Shown in pieces: positions 33,474 through 43,054 of a stretch of 64,000 bases of DNA. The notes beneath the pieces are model-generated. The model made no database searches, was not told the origin of the DNA, and saw only the letters and a list, made by a program, of their open reading frames with translations. The number at the start of each line of letters is the position of its first letter. Positions within the stretch are counted from its first letter, which is position 1. Made by a program: the position numbers and the translations under genes. Source of the DNA: Cryobacterium sp. Y29 (GTDB lineage Bacteria > Actinomycetota > Actinomycetes > Actinomycetales > Microbacteriaceae); the NCBI RefSeq assembly GCF_002929825.1, contig NZ_PJJN01000035.1:62001-126000 (forward strand), written 5' to 3'.

Positions 33474-33661
33474 TGGCCGACGACAAAGAACACGCATTCT
33501 GGTACAACATGCGCACGGGTGAAGTGGAGCACGGTTTCCAGTCGCCATCGCTGGATCGCGTGGGGCCATTCGCCACCCGGGACGAGGCAGCCCATGCTCT
33601 GGAGAAACTGCGCGCCAACAGCGCCAAGTGGTCGGAAGACGACGCTCGGGACGCCCGCTAA
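33473..33661 (+). CDS. Small SPOR-like / methionine-aminopeptidase-adjacent protein
   Basis: 62 residues. The pattern [39 protein letters not shown] and an acidic end resembles the short actinobacterial proteins annotated as SPOR-domain proteins next to map. It is soluble and too small for an enzyme. It starts 13 bp from the map ATG on the other strand and is convergent with panB. The start is fixed by the -10 box; an upstream in-frame start would lie inside map. Function unknown. Confidence 0.8.
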   Translation: MADDKEHAFWYNMRTGEVEHGFQSPSLDRVGPFATRDEAAHALEKLRANSAKWSEDDARDAR

Positions 33662-33675
33662 CCGTTGAGCGCGCT

Positions 33676-34554
33676 CTACTCGTAACTGTGCTCTGTTGCC
33701 GGGTACGCACCAGAGGCGACGTCAGCGGTGAACCGCTGCACAGCATCCGTCAGTACCGCTCGAACGTCGGCGTACTGACGCACGAACTTCGGTACTCGAC
33801 CACTGGTCATGCCAGCAAAGTCCGTCCACACGAGCAGCTGCCCGTCAACGGATGGCCCCGCCCCGACCCCGATAGTCGGGATCGACAGTCGTTCCGTGAC
33901 GAGGGCGGCGACGGACGCCGGTACCATCTCCAGGACAACGGCGAAGGCGCCGGCGTCCTCGACGGCGAGGGCGTCCGCGATGAGTGTCTCGGCGGCGTCT
34001 CCACGGCCCTGAATGATATGGCCACCCAAGCCGTGTTCGCTCTGCGGAGTGAATCCCACATGGCCCATCACGGGGATGCCAGCCGAGACGATGCGCCTGA
34101 TCTGTTTATGGCTGCGCTGGCCGCCCTCGAGTTTCACCGCGTGCGCCTGGGCCTCTTTCATGAACCGCACGGCGGTCGAGAGGGCCTGATCCGCGCCGCT
34201 CTCATACGAACCGAACGGCATATCGGCCACGACGAAGGCACGGGTGACTGCCCGAGCAACGGCACGGGTCAGGGGGATGAGCTCATCAACCGTGACGGGG
34301 AGAGTGGTCTCGTACCCGAAGACGTTGTTTCCGGCTGAATCGCCCACCAAGAGAAAGTCGATTCCGGCCGCATCAAAAATTTGGGCAGTGAGCATGTCGT
34401 AGCTGGTCAGGCCCGTAATGGGGATCCCCTGGGCCTTCGCGTTCTGAAAGTGCCGCGTGCGTACCCGCTTGGGCCCGGAAACCGCGCTATACGGATGCTG
34501 CACGGCGGCATCGACGCCCGCCGGTTCGGGCTCTGGTGCTGTCAACTTTGGCAT
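33676..34554 (-). CDS. panB: 3-methyl-2-oxobutanoate hydroxymethyltransferase
   Basis: 292 residues. Metal and ketoisovalerate-site motifs: [40 protein letters not shown] and KLEGG, with the catalytic Glu in [12 protein letters not shown] and [15 protein letters not shown]. It makes ketopantoate for pantothenate and CoA. The N-terminal extension of about 30 residues ([12 protein letters not shown]) is poorly conserved. The start lies 6 nt after a TAAACT hexamer without a ribosome binding site. Confidence 0.95.
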   Translation of the reverse strand: MPKLTAPEPEPAGVDAAVQHPYSAVSGPKRVRTRHFQNAKAQGIPITGLTSYDMLTAQIFDAAGIDFLLVGDSAGNNVFGYETTLPVTVDELIPLTRAVARAVTRAFVVADMPFGSYESGADQALSTAVRFMKEAQAHAVKLEGGQRSHKQIRRIVSAGIPVMGHVGFTPQSEHGLGGHIIQGRGDAAETLIADALAVEDAGAFAVVLEMVPASVAALVTERLSIPTIGVGAGPSVDGQLLVWTDFAGMTSGRVPKFVRQYADVRAVLTDAVQRFTADVASGAYPATEHSYE

Positions 34555-34560
34555 GCAACA

Positions 34561-34566
34561 AGTTTA
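34561..34566 (-). promoter_or_regulatory. -10 box for a leaderless panB transcript
   Basis: On the minus strand TAAACT, TGTTGC, then ATG at 34554, with no ribosome binding site between. Confidence 0.6.
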
Positions 34567-34669
34567 GTCAGGCGAGCAATCATGCTCGGAGCCAGTAGCC
34601 TAGACAGCAGGTATTGAGGACGGTCGCTATTTAGGTGCGTCCCCGTTGGAGCAATCAGAAAGAGCGTGA

Positions 34670-36007
34670 ATGGACAAGCAGCGCGACTTCGTTCTTCGGA
34701 CCATCGAGGAGCGAGGAATCAAGTTCGTTCGACTCTGGTTCACCGACGTCGTCGGTACCCTGAAATCAGTGGCTATCGCACCCGCCGAAGTCGAGGGCGC
34801 ATTCAACGAAGGCTTGGGGTTCGACGGCTCCGCCATTGAGGGACTCACTCGTTCTTTTGAGGCGGATGTTCTGGCACACCCGGATCCCACCACCTTTCAG
34901 ATTCTGCCGTGGCGGGGAGAGGTCGACCCCACCGCCCGCATGTTCTGCGACATCACCACGCCGGACGGCCAGCCCGCCGTTGCTGATCCGCGCAACGTGC
35001 TCAAGCGCACCCTGGCCAAGGCGGCCGACCGTGGCTTCACGTTTTACACTCACCCCGAGGTGGAGTTCTACCTGCTCAAGTCGTCGAAGTACGGCAAGAA
35101 CGGTCCGATTCCCGTCGACTCGGCCGGTTACTTCGACAATGTTCCCGGTGGAACCGCCCACGATTTCCGTCGCCGCTCGGTGCGCATGCTGGAAGACCTC
35201 GGTATTTCCGTTGAGTTCAGCCACCACGAGGCAGGGCCGGGCCAGAACGAAATCGACCTGCGCTATGCCGATGCTCTGACGACCGCGGACAACATCATGA
35301 CTTTCCGTACCGTGGTCAAGGAAGTCGCGATCGAGCAGGGCGTCTACGCGACGTTCATGCCCAAGCCCATGTCGGAACATCCCGGATCGGGCATGCACAC
35401 GCACATGTCGCTGTTCGAGGGTGACGCGAACGCGTTCTACGAGGCCGGTGCAAAATACCAGCTCTCCAAGATCGGTCGCCAGTTCATCGCCGGCCTGCTG
35501 AAGCACGCCCCCGAGATCACCGCGGTGACCAATCAATTCGTGAACTCGTACAAGCGGCTGTGGGGTGGCGATGAGGCTCCGAGCTTTGTCTGCTGGGGTC
35601 ACAACAACCGCTCAGCGCTGGTGCGCGTACCGCTGTACAAGCCGAACAAGGGCCAGAGCGCCCGCGTTGAGTATCGAGCGATCGACTCCGCGGCCAACCC
35701 CTACCTCGCCTATTCCCTCATGCTGGCCGCCGGCCTCAAGGGCATCGAGGAGGGCTACGAGTTGCCGCCGGAGGCCGAAGACAATGTGTGGAGCCTCAGC
35801 GACACCGAACGTCGTGCGCTCGGATACACGCAGCTGCCGGCCAGCCTCGATCATGCTATTCAATTCATGGAGGAGTCCGAGCTCGTCGCGGAGACGCTGG
35901 GCGAACAGGTCTTCAATTATGTTCTGCTCAACAAGCGGCAGGAGTGGCGTGACTACCGGTCACAGGTCACCCCGTTCGAACTTCAAAAAAACCTGGAGAT
36001 GCTCTAA
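34670..36007 (+). CDS. glnA2: Glutamine synthetase, GlnA2 type
   Basis: 445 residues, preceded by AGAAAGAG. Type I glutamine synthetase motifs: GLGFDGSAIEG, metal ligands in YTHPEVEFYLL and SHHEAGPGQNEIDL, MPKPMSEHPGSGMHTHMSLF for the ammonium/ATP region, and SALVRVPLYKPNKG. It lacks the adenylylation tyrosine motif (YELP) found in the glnA1 product nearby, as in other GlnA2 proteins, so it is probably not controlled by the adjacent glnE product. In several actinobacteria GlnA2-like enzymes contribute little to bulk ammonium assimilation and may act on other amines; its true acceptor is uncertain. Confidence 0.93.
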   Translation: MDKQRDFVLRTIEERGIKFVRLWFTDVVGTLKSVAIAPAEVEGAFNEGLGFDGSAIEGLTRSFEADVLAHPDPTTFQILPWRGEVDPTARMFCDITTPDGQPAVADPRNVLKRTLAKAADRGFTFYTHPEVEFYLLKSSKYGKNGPIPVDSAGYFDNVPGGTAHDFRRRSVRMLEDLGISVEFSHHEAGPGQNEIDLRYADALTTADNIMTFRTVVKEVAIEQGVYATFMPKPMSEHPGSGMHTHMSLFEGDANAFYEAGAKYQLSKIGRQFIAGLLKHAPEITAVTNQFVNSYKRLWGGDEAPSFVCWGHNNRSALVRVPLYKPNKGQSARVEYRAIDSAANPYLAYSLMLAAGLKGIEEGYELPPEAEDNVWSLSDTERRALGYTQLPASLDHAIQFMEESELVAETLGEQVFNYVLLNKRQEWRDYRSQVTPFELQKNLEML

Positions 36008-36045
36008 CTCGCCAGTGGTGTCGCTGATCGAAGGAATCGCCCGCG

Positions 36046-39000
36046 ATGGAGCGTTTGAACTTGACCTTGACCGAACTTGTTCGGGTAGGTTTCGTTGACC
36101 TTGCCGACGTACGTGTTCGGCTCGACGAGATTGCCCAGCTCGGTGCAGGCAGCCCGCACCGAGCTTCCGGTTCAGCTGGCCGGTTGACCGATACTCGGGC
36201 ATTGTTGCCGCTGCTCACGGCAACGGCAAGCCCGGATGCTGCGCTGATCGCGTTGGTCGCCCTGCTGCGGCAGGGTTCGCCTGAACTGTTCGAACTGCTC
36301 CAGTCGCCGGCTGCGACCGGGCGGCTGTTGAAAGTCGTCGGAGCGTCCAGCGGAATCACCGAATTCTTCCTCCGACATCCGGTGGAACTGACGGTTCTGG
36401 TCACGCCATTAACGGTGCTGCCGAGCGTCGACGAGCTGGTCCGCGACCTGTTGGACTCTGTCGGCGCGATCGAGGGATTCTCCCGCCTGGTCGATGATGC
36501 AGCGTGGATCGCCCTCAGGGTGCGCTACCGTCGCCGCCTGGCGCAGCTCGCCGCCTTCGACCTCGAACAGGCCGACCCGGTTGCCGGGCTGGACGGCATC
36601 GCCCGTACCCTGTCCGATCTCGCCACGGCGGCGCTCGAAGCCGCCTTAGCGGTCGCCCGTACCATGTGCAGCGGCGACACAGCCGGGCGCGTTGTCTTTG
36701 CTGCCGACCAGGTGCGCGCAACGCGCCTGGCCATTATCGGCATGGGCAAGGCCGGGGCGAGCGAGCTCAACTACGTGAGCGACGTCGACGTTATCTTCGT
36801 CGCGGACGGCGACGAATCAGCCGGTCTGGAAAGTTCTCGGGCCGTCGAGATCGCGACCCGCCTTGCCGTGCTCATCATGCGCGGCCTGGGCGAATCCGGC
36901 ATTGAACCGGAGCTGTGGGAGGTCGACCCCAACCTGCGTCCGGAAGGCAAGAGCGGAGCCCTCGTACGCTCGATCGAATCCCATCTCGCCTACTATGACC
37001 GTTGGGCCAAGAGTTGGGAGTTTCAGGCGCTGCTCAAGGCCCGCACGCTGGCCGGTGACCGCGCACTCGGAGCCCGTTACATGGATGCGGTCACACCCAA
37101 GGTCTGGAGCAGCGCCGGCCGCGAGAATTTCGTCGAATCGGTACAGCGTATGCGGGAGCGCGTCACCGACAATATCCCCGACGACGAGGTAGATATTCAA
37201 CTCAAGCTCGGGCCGGGCGGACTGCGCGATATCGAGTTCACGGTGCAGCTGCTTCAGCTCGTTCATGGCCAGACCGACCCTGCCGTTCGACAGGCTGGCA
37301 CCCTCCCGGCGCTGGCCGCCCTGGCGACCGCCGGGTATGTGGGTCGAGCCGAAGCCACCGAGTTCGCTCAGGACTATCGCTCCTTGCGCCTGATGGAACA
37401 TCGGCTGCAGCTGCAAAAACTTCGTCGTACCCACCTGGTGCCGCGCGACGAGGCAAATCTGCGGGTGCTGGCCCGTTCGACCGGTCTGGCCACCAGTGCT
37501 GCCGGACTCACCGCCCGCTGGTCGGAGACGAAACAAAGGGTGCGCGGCCTGCACGAGCGGCTTTTTTACCGTCCCCTGCTATCGGCGGTGGCGTCGCTGC
37601 CGGCCGACGGGCTGAACCTGACCAGTGCACAGGCCGAGGCTCGTCTGGCGGCCATTGGCTTTCTAAACACCAAGGGCGCTCTGGCGCACATCGCCGCTCT
37701 CTCCGGCGGAGTATCCCGGCGCGCGGCGATTCAGCGGCACCTCCTCCCCGTCCTGCTGCAGTGGCTGTCGCAGGGGGCAGACCCGGACTACGGCTTCCTA
37801 GTCTTTCGGCGTCTGAGCGACAACCTCGGTTCGACTTATTGGTTCCTGCGCATGTTGCGTGACTCCTCGGGGGCCGCCGAGCGCCTCACCAGGGTGTTGT
37901 CCGGGAGTCGTTATATCGGCGAGCTGCTGGAGAAGATCCCCGAAGCGGTGGCGTGGCTCGAAGACGAAGCCGACCTGCAGCCACGACCGCTCAGAGCACT
38001 CCAAGACGAAACCCGAGCGGTCCTTGGCCGGCATGAAAGCCCGGATGCCGCCGCGACTATTCTGCGCGCGGCAAGGCGCCGCGAGATGCTGCGACTGGCA
38101 TTCGCAGCCCTTCTCGGTCAGATCGATCTCGACCAGCTGGGCCAGGGCCTGACGGATGTCAATGCGACCTACATTCAGGGCGTGATCGCTGCTATTCGTG
38201 GGGGAGATCTGCTTGTTCAGGGTGGTCCTGATGGTTCTGACGACAGCACGTCGGGCGGCGACGGCATCGAATTCGGTGTGATCGGTATGGGGCGGTTCGG
38301 CGGTGCCGAGCTCGGTTTCGGTTCCGACGCCGACGTCATGTACGTATTCCGCGCTGGTAGTCTCGACGGCGAAGCGGCCAACGACCGTGCCCGGTATATC
38401 GTGCGCGAACTCAATCGGCTCACCGAAGACGGGCGTTTGCCGCTCGATCTGGACATCGGATTACGTCCGGAAGGCAGCAACGGGCCGGTCGTGCGGTCGC
38501 TTGACTCCTATCAGGCGTACTACCGCCGTTGGTCACTCACCTGGGAAGCTCAGGCGCTCCTGCGCGGTCGGGGTGTGGCCGGCGATGGTGCGCTGCTACG
38601 AGACTTCGAGGCCGTGGCCGACGACGTGCGGTACCCCGCAGCCATTAGCGAGCAGGCTGTGCGGGAGGTTCGTCGCATCAAGGCTCGGGTCGAGAACGAA
38701 CGCCTCCCGCAGGGCGCCGACCCGAACCGGCACCTGAAATTGGGGCGTGGCTCGCTCAGCGACGTGGAATGGCTGGTTCAACTGCTCCAGCTGCAGCACG
38801 GCGCGGCGATTCCGGCGCTTCGCACGACGTCCACTCTGTCGGCGTTGGACGAAGCAGTTAACGCCGCATTGATACCGGCAGCGGATGCGGCGGTGCTACG
38901 CAGCGCGTGGGTCTTTGCGTCTCGTGCTCGCTCAGCCATCACTCTCTGGACGAACCACACCTCGAATGTGTTGCCGACTGATCGTGCCGCACTCGAGGGC

Positions 39001-39141
39001 ATCGCCCGGGTCATGGAGTACCCGCCGGGGTCGGGTAACCAGCTGGAGGACGACTACCTCGCTGTAACCCGACGTTCCCGCGCCGTATTCGAGCGCCTGT
39101 TTTACGGCCCCGTCGAACGTCCCGGGCCGAACGCCGGCTGA
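36046..39141 (+). CDS. glnE: Bifunctional glutamine synthetase adenylyltransferase/deadenylyltransferase
   Basis: 1,031 residues. Two nucleotidyltransferase domains are visible: N-terminal IIGMGKAGASELNYVSDVDV with the DxD, and C-terminal VIGMGRFGGAELGFGSDADV. Each is followed by its helical partner (PEGKSGALVRSIESHLAYY and PEGSNGPVVRSLDSYQAYY), then VRRIKARVENERLPQG. It adds and removes AMP on the glnA1 product in response to nitrogen state. It starts 38 bp after glnA2 and is convergent with glnA1. The duplicated layout and length are those of the family. Confidence 0.96.
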   Translation: MERLNLTLTELVRVGFVDLADVRVRLDEIAQLGAGSPHRASGSAGRLTDTRALLPLLTATASPDAALIALVALLRQGSPELFELLQSPAATGRLLKVVGASSGITEFFLRHPVELTVLVTPLTVLPSVDELVRDLLDSVGAIEGFSRLVDDAAWIALRVRYRRRLAQLAAFDLEQADPVAGLDGIARTLSDLATAALEAALAVARTMCSGDTAGRVVFAADQVRATRLAIIGMGKAGASELNYVSDVDVIFVADGDESAGLESSRAVEIATRLAVLIMRGLGESGIEPELWEVDPNLRPEGKSGALVRSIESHLAYYDRWAKSWEFQALLKARTLAGDRALGARYMDAVTPKVWSSAGRENFVESVQRMRERVTDNIPDDEVDIQLKLGPGGLRDIEFTVQLLQLVHGQTDPAVRQAGTLPALAALATAGYVGRAEATEFAQDYRSLRLMEHRLQLQKLRRTHLVPRDEANLRVLARSTGLATSAAGLTARWSETKQRVRGLHERLFYRPLLSAVASLPADGLNLTSAQAEARLAAIGFLNTKGALAHIAALSGGVSRRAAIQRHLLPVLLQWLSQGADPDYGFLVFRRLSDNLGSTYWFLRMLRDSSGAAERLTRVLSGSRYIGELLEKIPEAVAWLEDEADLQPRPLRALQDETRAVLGRHESPDAAATILRAARRREMLRLAFAALLGQIDLDQLGQGLTDVNATYIQGVIAAIRGGDLLVQGGPDGSDDSTSGGDGIEFGVIGMGRFGGAELGFGSDADVMYVFRAGSLDGEAANDRARYIVRELNRLTEDGRLPLDLDIGLRPEGSNGPVVRSLDSYQAYYRRWSLTWEAQALLRGRGVAGDGALLRDFEAVADDVRYPAAISEQAVREVRRIKARVENERLPQGADPNRHLKLGRGSLSDVEWLVQLLQLQHGAAIPALRTTSTLSALDEAVNAALIPAADAAVLRSAWVFASRARSAITLWTNHTSNVLPTDRAALEGIARVMEYPPGSGNQLEDDYLAVTRRSRAVFERLFYGPVERPGPNAG

Positions 39142-39184
39142 CGATCAACACCAGGCTGACCCATCCAGTTCACTCCGCAATATA

Positions 39185-39216
39185 AAAGGGACCGCATCCA
39201 AAGATGCGGTCCCTTT
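39185..39216. terminator. Bidirectional terminator between glnE and glnA1
   Basis: AAAGGGACCGCATC (39185-39198) pairs perfectly with GATGCGGTCCCTTT (39203-39216) around CAAA. A and T runs are built into the stem ends, so it works for both convergent genes. Confidence 0.9.
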
Positions 39217-39248
39217 CCAAGTGCCGTGTGGCCTCAGTGCGGTGCGGT

Positions 39249-40673
39249 TTAGACCCCGTAGTACAGCTCGAACTCGAACGGGTGCGGACGCTGGGCGAGC
39301 GGCTTGATCTCGTTTTCGCGCTTGTACTCGATCCAGGTCTCGATCAGTTCGGGAGTGAACACGTTTCCGGCGAGCAGAAAGTCGTGATCTGCTTCGAGGG
39401 CCTGCAGGGCTTCCTCGAGCGAGGCCGGAACCTGGGGGATGTTCTTGGCTTCCTCGGGCGGCAGCTCGTAGAGATCCTTGTCGACGGGCTCGTGCGGCTC
39501 AATACGGTTCTTGATGCCGTCGAGCCCAGCCATGAGCTGCGCGGCAAAGGCGAGATACGGGTTGCCGGATGCATCGGGAGCGCGGAACTCAAGGCGCTTG
39601 GCCTTCGGGTTGGTTCCGGTGATCGGAATGCGGATCGACGCCGAGCGGTTGCCGGCCGAGTAGACCAGGTTGACCGGGGCCTCGAATCCGGGAACAAGCC
39701 GGTGGTAGGAGTTGACCGTGGGGTTCGTGAACGCGAGTACGGCCGGGGCGTGCTTGAGCAGGCCTCCGATGTACCAGCGAGCCACGTCGGAGAGTCCGCC
39801 ATAGCCGGCCTCATCGTAGAACAACGGCTTGCCATCGGCCCACAGTGATTGGTGCGTGTGCATACCGGAGCCGTTGTCGCCGAACAGTGGCTTGGGCATG
39901 AATGTTGCGGTCTTGCTCCAGTCGTGCGCCGTGTTCTTGACGATGTACTTGAATTTCAGCAGGTCATCGGCGGCGTGAACCATCGTGTCGAATCTGTAGT
40001 TGATCTCGCCCTGGCCGCCGGTGCCCACCTCGTGGTGGCTGCGTTCGAGAATGAGACCCGCTTCGATCAACTTCAGGCAGATGTCGTCGCGCATATCGAC
40101 GTGCTGGTCGACCGGGCTGACCGGAAAGTACCCACCCTTGAACGGTGTCTTGTTGGCGAGGTTTCCGCCTTCTTCTTTCTTTCCGGAATTCCAGGCGCCT
40201 TCGCCGGAGTCAACGGAGTAAAAACTCGTGTGCTGGTTCACTTCGTAGCGCACATCGTCAAAGATGTAGAACTCCGCTTCGGAACCGAAAAACGCCGTGT
40301 CGCCAATGCCGGTGGAGGCGAGGTATTTCTCAGCCTTCTTAGCTACTTGGCGCGGGTCCTTGGAGTAGATCTCACCGTTACGAGGGTTGTAGATGTCGAA
40401 GAGCATGATGAGCGTCTTCTCGGTACGGAACGGGTCCAGGTACGCGGTAGACACGTCGGGAATGAGCTGCATGTCCGATTCGTGGATCGACGCGAAACCG
40501 CGGATGGACGAGCCATCGAACATTTGGCCAACGGTGAAGAATTCTTCATCGACCGTGGATGCCGGAATGTTGAAGTGCTGCTGCACACCGGGAAGATCGG
40601 TGAAACGGATGTCGAGAAACTTGACGTCATTCTCTTTGATGAATTTGAGCACTTCGGACGAATCGCGGAACAT
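39249..40673 (-). CDS. glnA1: Glutamine synthetase type I, adenylylation-controlled
   Basis: 474 residues from the ATG at 40673 with GGAG 9 nt upstream. Motifs: [65 protein letters not shown] and [20 protein letters not shown]. The adenylylation site is Tyr402 in [10 protein letters not shown]. It is the main ammonium-assimilating enzyme, inactivated by the glnE product encoded convergently. A GlnR-like box lies about 80-115 bp upstream. Confidence 0.97.
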   Translation of the reverse strand: MFRDSSEVLKFIKENDVKFLDIRFTDLPGVQQHFNIPASTVDEEFFTVGQMFDGSSIRGFASIHESDMQLIPDVSTAYLDPFRTEKTLIMLFDIYNPRNGEIYSKDPRQVAKKAEKYLASTGIGDTAFFGSEAEFYIFDDVRYEVNQHTSFYSVDSGEGAWNSGKKEEGGNLANKTPFKGGYFPVSPVDQHVDMRDDICLKLIEAGLILERSHHEVGTGGQGEINYRFDTMVHAADDLLKFKYIVKNTAHDWSKTATFMPKPLFGDNGSGMHTHQSLWADGKPLFYDEAGYGGLSDVARWYIGGLLKHAPAVLAFTNPTVNSYHRLVPGFEAPVNLVYSAGNRSASIRIPITGTNPKAKRLEFRAPDASGNPYLAFAAQLMAGLDGIKNRIEPHEPVDKDLYELPPEEAKNIPQVPASLEEALQALEADHDFLLAGNVFTPELIETWIEYKRENEIKPLAQRPHPFEFELYYGV

Positions 40674-40751
40674 GCGGACTAACTCCAGACGACGGGGGCG
40701 TAGAAACGGCCGAATCGGACACATCGGCTCCCCTGAGATTAGTGTCGCCGC

Positions 40752-40789
40752 GTTACTTCTCCGTGACGCTTATGTTTCACCCATGTTAC
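40752..40789 (-). promoter_or_regulatory. GlnR-like binding box upstream of glnA1
   Basis: Read toward glnA1 the sequence is GTAAC-n6-GAAAC-n6-GTCAC-n6-GTAAC. The known actinobacterial GlnR box is GTnAC-n6-GAAAC repeated with the same 11-bp step; three half-sites match exactly and the fourth (GTAAC for GAAAC) differs at one base. A TAATCT hexamer (40736-40741, minus) lies just downstream as a possible glnA1 -10 box. The box also lies 16 bp from the -10 hexamer of the divergent RDD gene. Confidence 0.75.
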
Positions 40790-40805
40790 AGGGGCGGCCT
40801 CTCGG

Positions 40806-40811
40806 TAGACT
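40806..40811 (+). promoter_or_regulatory. -10 box for a leaderless RDD-protein transcript
   Basis: TAGACT, CATCGG, then the GTG start at 40818, without a ribosome binding site. The GlnR-like box ends 16 bp upstream, about where the -35 contacts would be. Confidence 0.6.
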
Positions 40812-40817
40812 CATCGG

Positions 40818-41246
40818 GTGCCAGACTCTAGCTCCCGCCCGAATACTTTTGGTCAGCTTCCGCCCAGTAAGTGGCCGGGGGAGCGGCTCGGATTACCGCG
40901 GGTCGGTCCCAGTTCTGTTGGCCGCCCGTGGCGACGGCTGTTCGGCTTCGCCATTGACTGGGCGATCGCCATCGGCGTTTCGAGGATCTTCTTCAACTAC
41001 GATCCGGCCGCGAACCTGATCATCTTCGTCGTTCTGCAGATCGTTTTCATTCCCACGATCGGTGCCAGTGTCGGGCATCGTCTGGTGGGGCTACGCATCA
41101 TCTCCATCCACGGCGGATGGGTTGGATTGTGGCGTCCCGTTGTGCGATCGGTGCTCCTCGGACTTGCGATCCCCGCCCTCGTCTGGGATTCGGACCAGCG
41201 TGGCTTCCATGACAAGATCGCGGGAACGGTGCTCATCCGCCGGTAA
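40818..41246 (+). CDS. RDD-family membrane protein
   Basis: 142 residues from a GTG. The RDD domain follows a short Ser/Pro-rich N-terminus: RPWRRLFGFAIDWAIAIGV with the family Arg and Asp, a second segment LIIFVVLQIVFIPTIG, the motif SVGHRLVGLRI, and a C-terminal segment ending WDSDQRGFHDKIAGTVLI (Asp-Lys pair). About three membrane segments. The function of the family is unsettled. It is divergent from glnA1 and shares its regulatory region. A terminator follows. Confidence 0.88.
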   Translation: MPDSSSRPNTFGQLPPSKWPGERLGLPRVGPSSVGRPWRRLFGFAIDWAIAIGVSRIFFNYDPAANLIIFVVLQIVFIPTIGASVGHRLVGLRIISIHGGWVGLWRPVVRSVLLGLAIPALVWDSDQRGFHDKIAGTVLIRR

Positions 41247-41261
41247 CCCGGCAGGACAACA

Positions 41262-41291
41262 AAGGGCCAGATGCAGTTGCATCTGGCCCTT
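41262..41291. terminator. Bidirectional terminator after the RDD gene
   Basis: AAGGGCCAGATGCA (41262-41275) pairs perfectly with TGCATCTGGCCCTT (41278-41291) with a very tight centre. It separates the RDD gene from the convergent DUF4191 gene. Confidence 0.82.
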
Positions 41292-41309
41292 CGCTTGATC
41301 TGTGTCGGA

Positions 41310-42017
41310 TTAGCCGCGCTGCGGACGTGCTTTCATCGGGTCGACACCCTTGGGGATGGGCAGTTTCGTACCCATGGAATTCAGACGGTTATTGACGGCG
41401 AGAACCTCGGCCTTGGTCAGAGCGGGCTTGATCCGAGTCAGGCGACGAGCGAGCTTGTGTAGCGGCACGGCATCCTCGTCGGGGCCAACAGAGATCACGG
41501 TTACGCCCACATTCCCGCCGATGCGCACGATCTTGCGCTTTTCTTCGTCGAGCATGCGAGCAGTTCGGGTTTTCGGACCCTCACTGATCAACACGACACC
41601 GCCGCGGCCGACGGCGCGATACACCGCATCCTGCGTCTTGCCGTTGACGGCTACCGGCATCTCGCTGCCGACCCACCCCCGCTTCAGCGAGCTGCGCAAC
41701 ACGGCCCCGACGGCGCCGGGCTGACCCTCAATCTGCGAATACGCAGCCTTCTCCGCGCGTCGTCCGAGAATGATCAGCATCGCCAGAATGCCGGCAAGCA
41801 CACCGGCAACGATCCACAGCACCATCGTGAAGACGTTGCTGCCGGGAATCAACAGGGCCAGGGCCAGGCTGATCAGAACGGGTATGAGGAAGGCCAAAAC
41901 CAGAATCCAAACGATGTTCGAGTCGTAGCGCCTCGTCATTTGGAAAACCTGCCACATTTGCTTCAAGCGGCCGGGCTGTTTTGGTTTTTTGGGGGTCTTT
42001 TCCTTGCTGCGTGCCAT
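41310..42017 (-). CDS. DUF4191 membrane protein
   Basis: 235 residues. A very basic N-terminus (SKEKTPKKPKQPGRLKQM), two adjacent membrane segments (IVWILVLAFLIPVLISLALA and VLWIVAGVLAGILAMLIILG), then a soluble C-terminal part with GRGGVVLISEGPKTRTARML. This is the actinobacterial DUF4191 family, usually encoded directly downstream of lipA as here. Its function is unknown; a role near lipoylation is suggested only by conserved position. TAGTCT lies 7 nt before the ATG, so a leaderless message is possible. Confidence 0.88.
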   Translation of the reverse strand: MARSKEKTPKKPKQPGRLKQMWQVFQMTRRYDSNIVWILVLAFLIPVLISLALALLIPGSNVFTMVLWIVAGVLAGILAMLIILGRRAEKAAYSQIEGQPGAVGAVLRSSLKRGWVGSEMPVAVNGKTQDAVYRAVGRGGVVLISEGPKTRTARMLDEEKRKIVRIGGNVGVTVISVGPDEDAVPLHKLARRLTRIKPALTKAEVLAVNNRLNSMGTKLPIPKGVDPMKARPQRG

Positions 42018-42024
42018 GGGTATA

Positions 42025-42030
42025 AGACTA
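42025..42030 (-). promoter_or_regulatory. -10 box for a possible leaderless DUF4191 transcript
   Basis: On the minus strand TAGTCT, 7 nt, then ATG at 42017. No ribosome binding site precedes the start. Confidence 0.45.
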
Positions 42031-42064
42031 CCCAGTCACTCGAATGCCGCGTGACCGAATTCGA

Positions 42065-43054
42065 TCACGACACGGCTTGGGCGAACCCGAGCTGAGCATC
42101 CGCCAGCTGGCGCAGTTCGGCGGGGATCTCCCGACCGGTCGCGACCATGGACTGGGCCCATAGTCGACCGGCGCGATAAGAAGAGCGCACGAGCGGCCCC
42201 GAGAGAACGCCGAGAAAACCGATCTCCTTGGCTTCCTCGTTGAGCTCGACGAACTCCTCTGGGCGTACCCAGCGAGCGACCGGCAGGTGCCGGGCGCTCG
42301 GGCGCAGGTACTGCGTAATGGTGATGATGTCGGTACCGGCCTCATGCAGGTCGTGGAGCGCCTGGGTGATTTCAGCTCGTTCCTCTCCCATACCGAGGAT
42401 GAGGTTGGATTTTGTGATCAGGCCAGCGTTGCGTCCCTGTGTGAGCACGTCGAGCGACCGGTCATACCGAAACGCCGGGCGAATTCGCTTGAAGATGCGT
42501 GGCACGGTTTCCACGTTGTGGGCGAAGACCTCCGGTTTGGCGTCAAACACCTGAGCGAGGTGTTCCGGATTGCCGGAGAAGTCCGGCACGAGAATCTCAA
42601 CACCGGTGCCCGGGCTCTGCTGGTGAATCTGGCGAATCGTCTCGGCGTAGAGCCAGGCTCCCTCATCGGGCAGATCGTCGCGGGCAACGCCGGTCACTGT
42701 GGCATAACGCAGGTTCATCGTGACAACGGATTCGCCGACGCGGCGCGGTTCGTCGACGTCGTAGTCGGCCGGTTTTCCAGTATCGATCTGGCAGAAGTCA
42801 CACCGTCTGGTGCATTGTGAGCCACCGATCAAGAAGGTCGCTTCCCGGTCTTCCCAACACTCAAAAATGTTCGGGCACCCCGCCTCCTGGCACACGGTAT
42901 GCAAATTCTCGCTCTTGACCAAGCCCTGCAGTTTCTGATACTCCGGCCCCATTTTGGCGACCGTCTTGATCCAGGAGGGCTTGCGTTCTATCGGTGTCTC
43001 CGCGTTACGAATTTCCAAACGCAATAATTTGCGGCCTTCGGGTACTGCGCTCAT
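42065..43054 (-). CDS. lipA: Lipoyl synthase
   Basis: 329 residues. Two iron-sulfur cluster motifs: the auxiliary cluster in [13 protein letters not shown] and the radical SAM CxxxCxxC in [15 protein letters not shown]; the C-terminal auxiliary-cluster serine is in [11 protein letters not shown]. It inserts two sulfurs into octanoyl groups on E2 and H proteins. Its start overlaps the lipB stop by 4 bp (ATGA), so the two are coupled. Confidence 0.97.
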   Translation of the reverse strand: MSAVPEGRKLLRLEIRNAETPIERKPSWIKTVAKMGPEYQKLQGLVKSENLHTVCQEAGCPNIFECWEDREATFLIGGSQCTRRCDFCQIDTGKPADYDVDEPRRVGESVVTMNLRYATVTGVARDDLPDEGAWLYAETIRQIHQQSPGTGVEILVPDFSGNPEHLAQVFDAKPEVFAHNVETVPRIFKRIRPAFRYDRSLDVLTQGRNAGLITKSNLILGMGEERAEITQALHDLHEAGTDIITITQYLRPSARHLPVARWVRPEEFVELNEEAKEIGFLGVLSGPLVRSSYRAGRLWAQSMVATGREIPAELRQLADAQLGFAQAVS

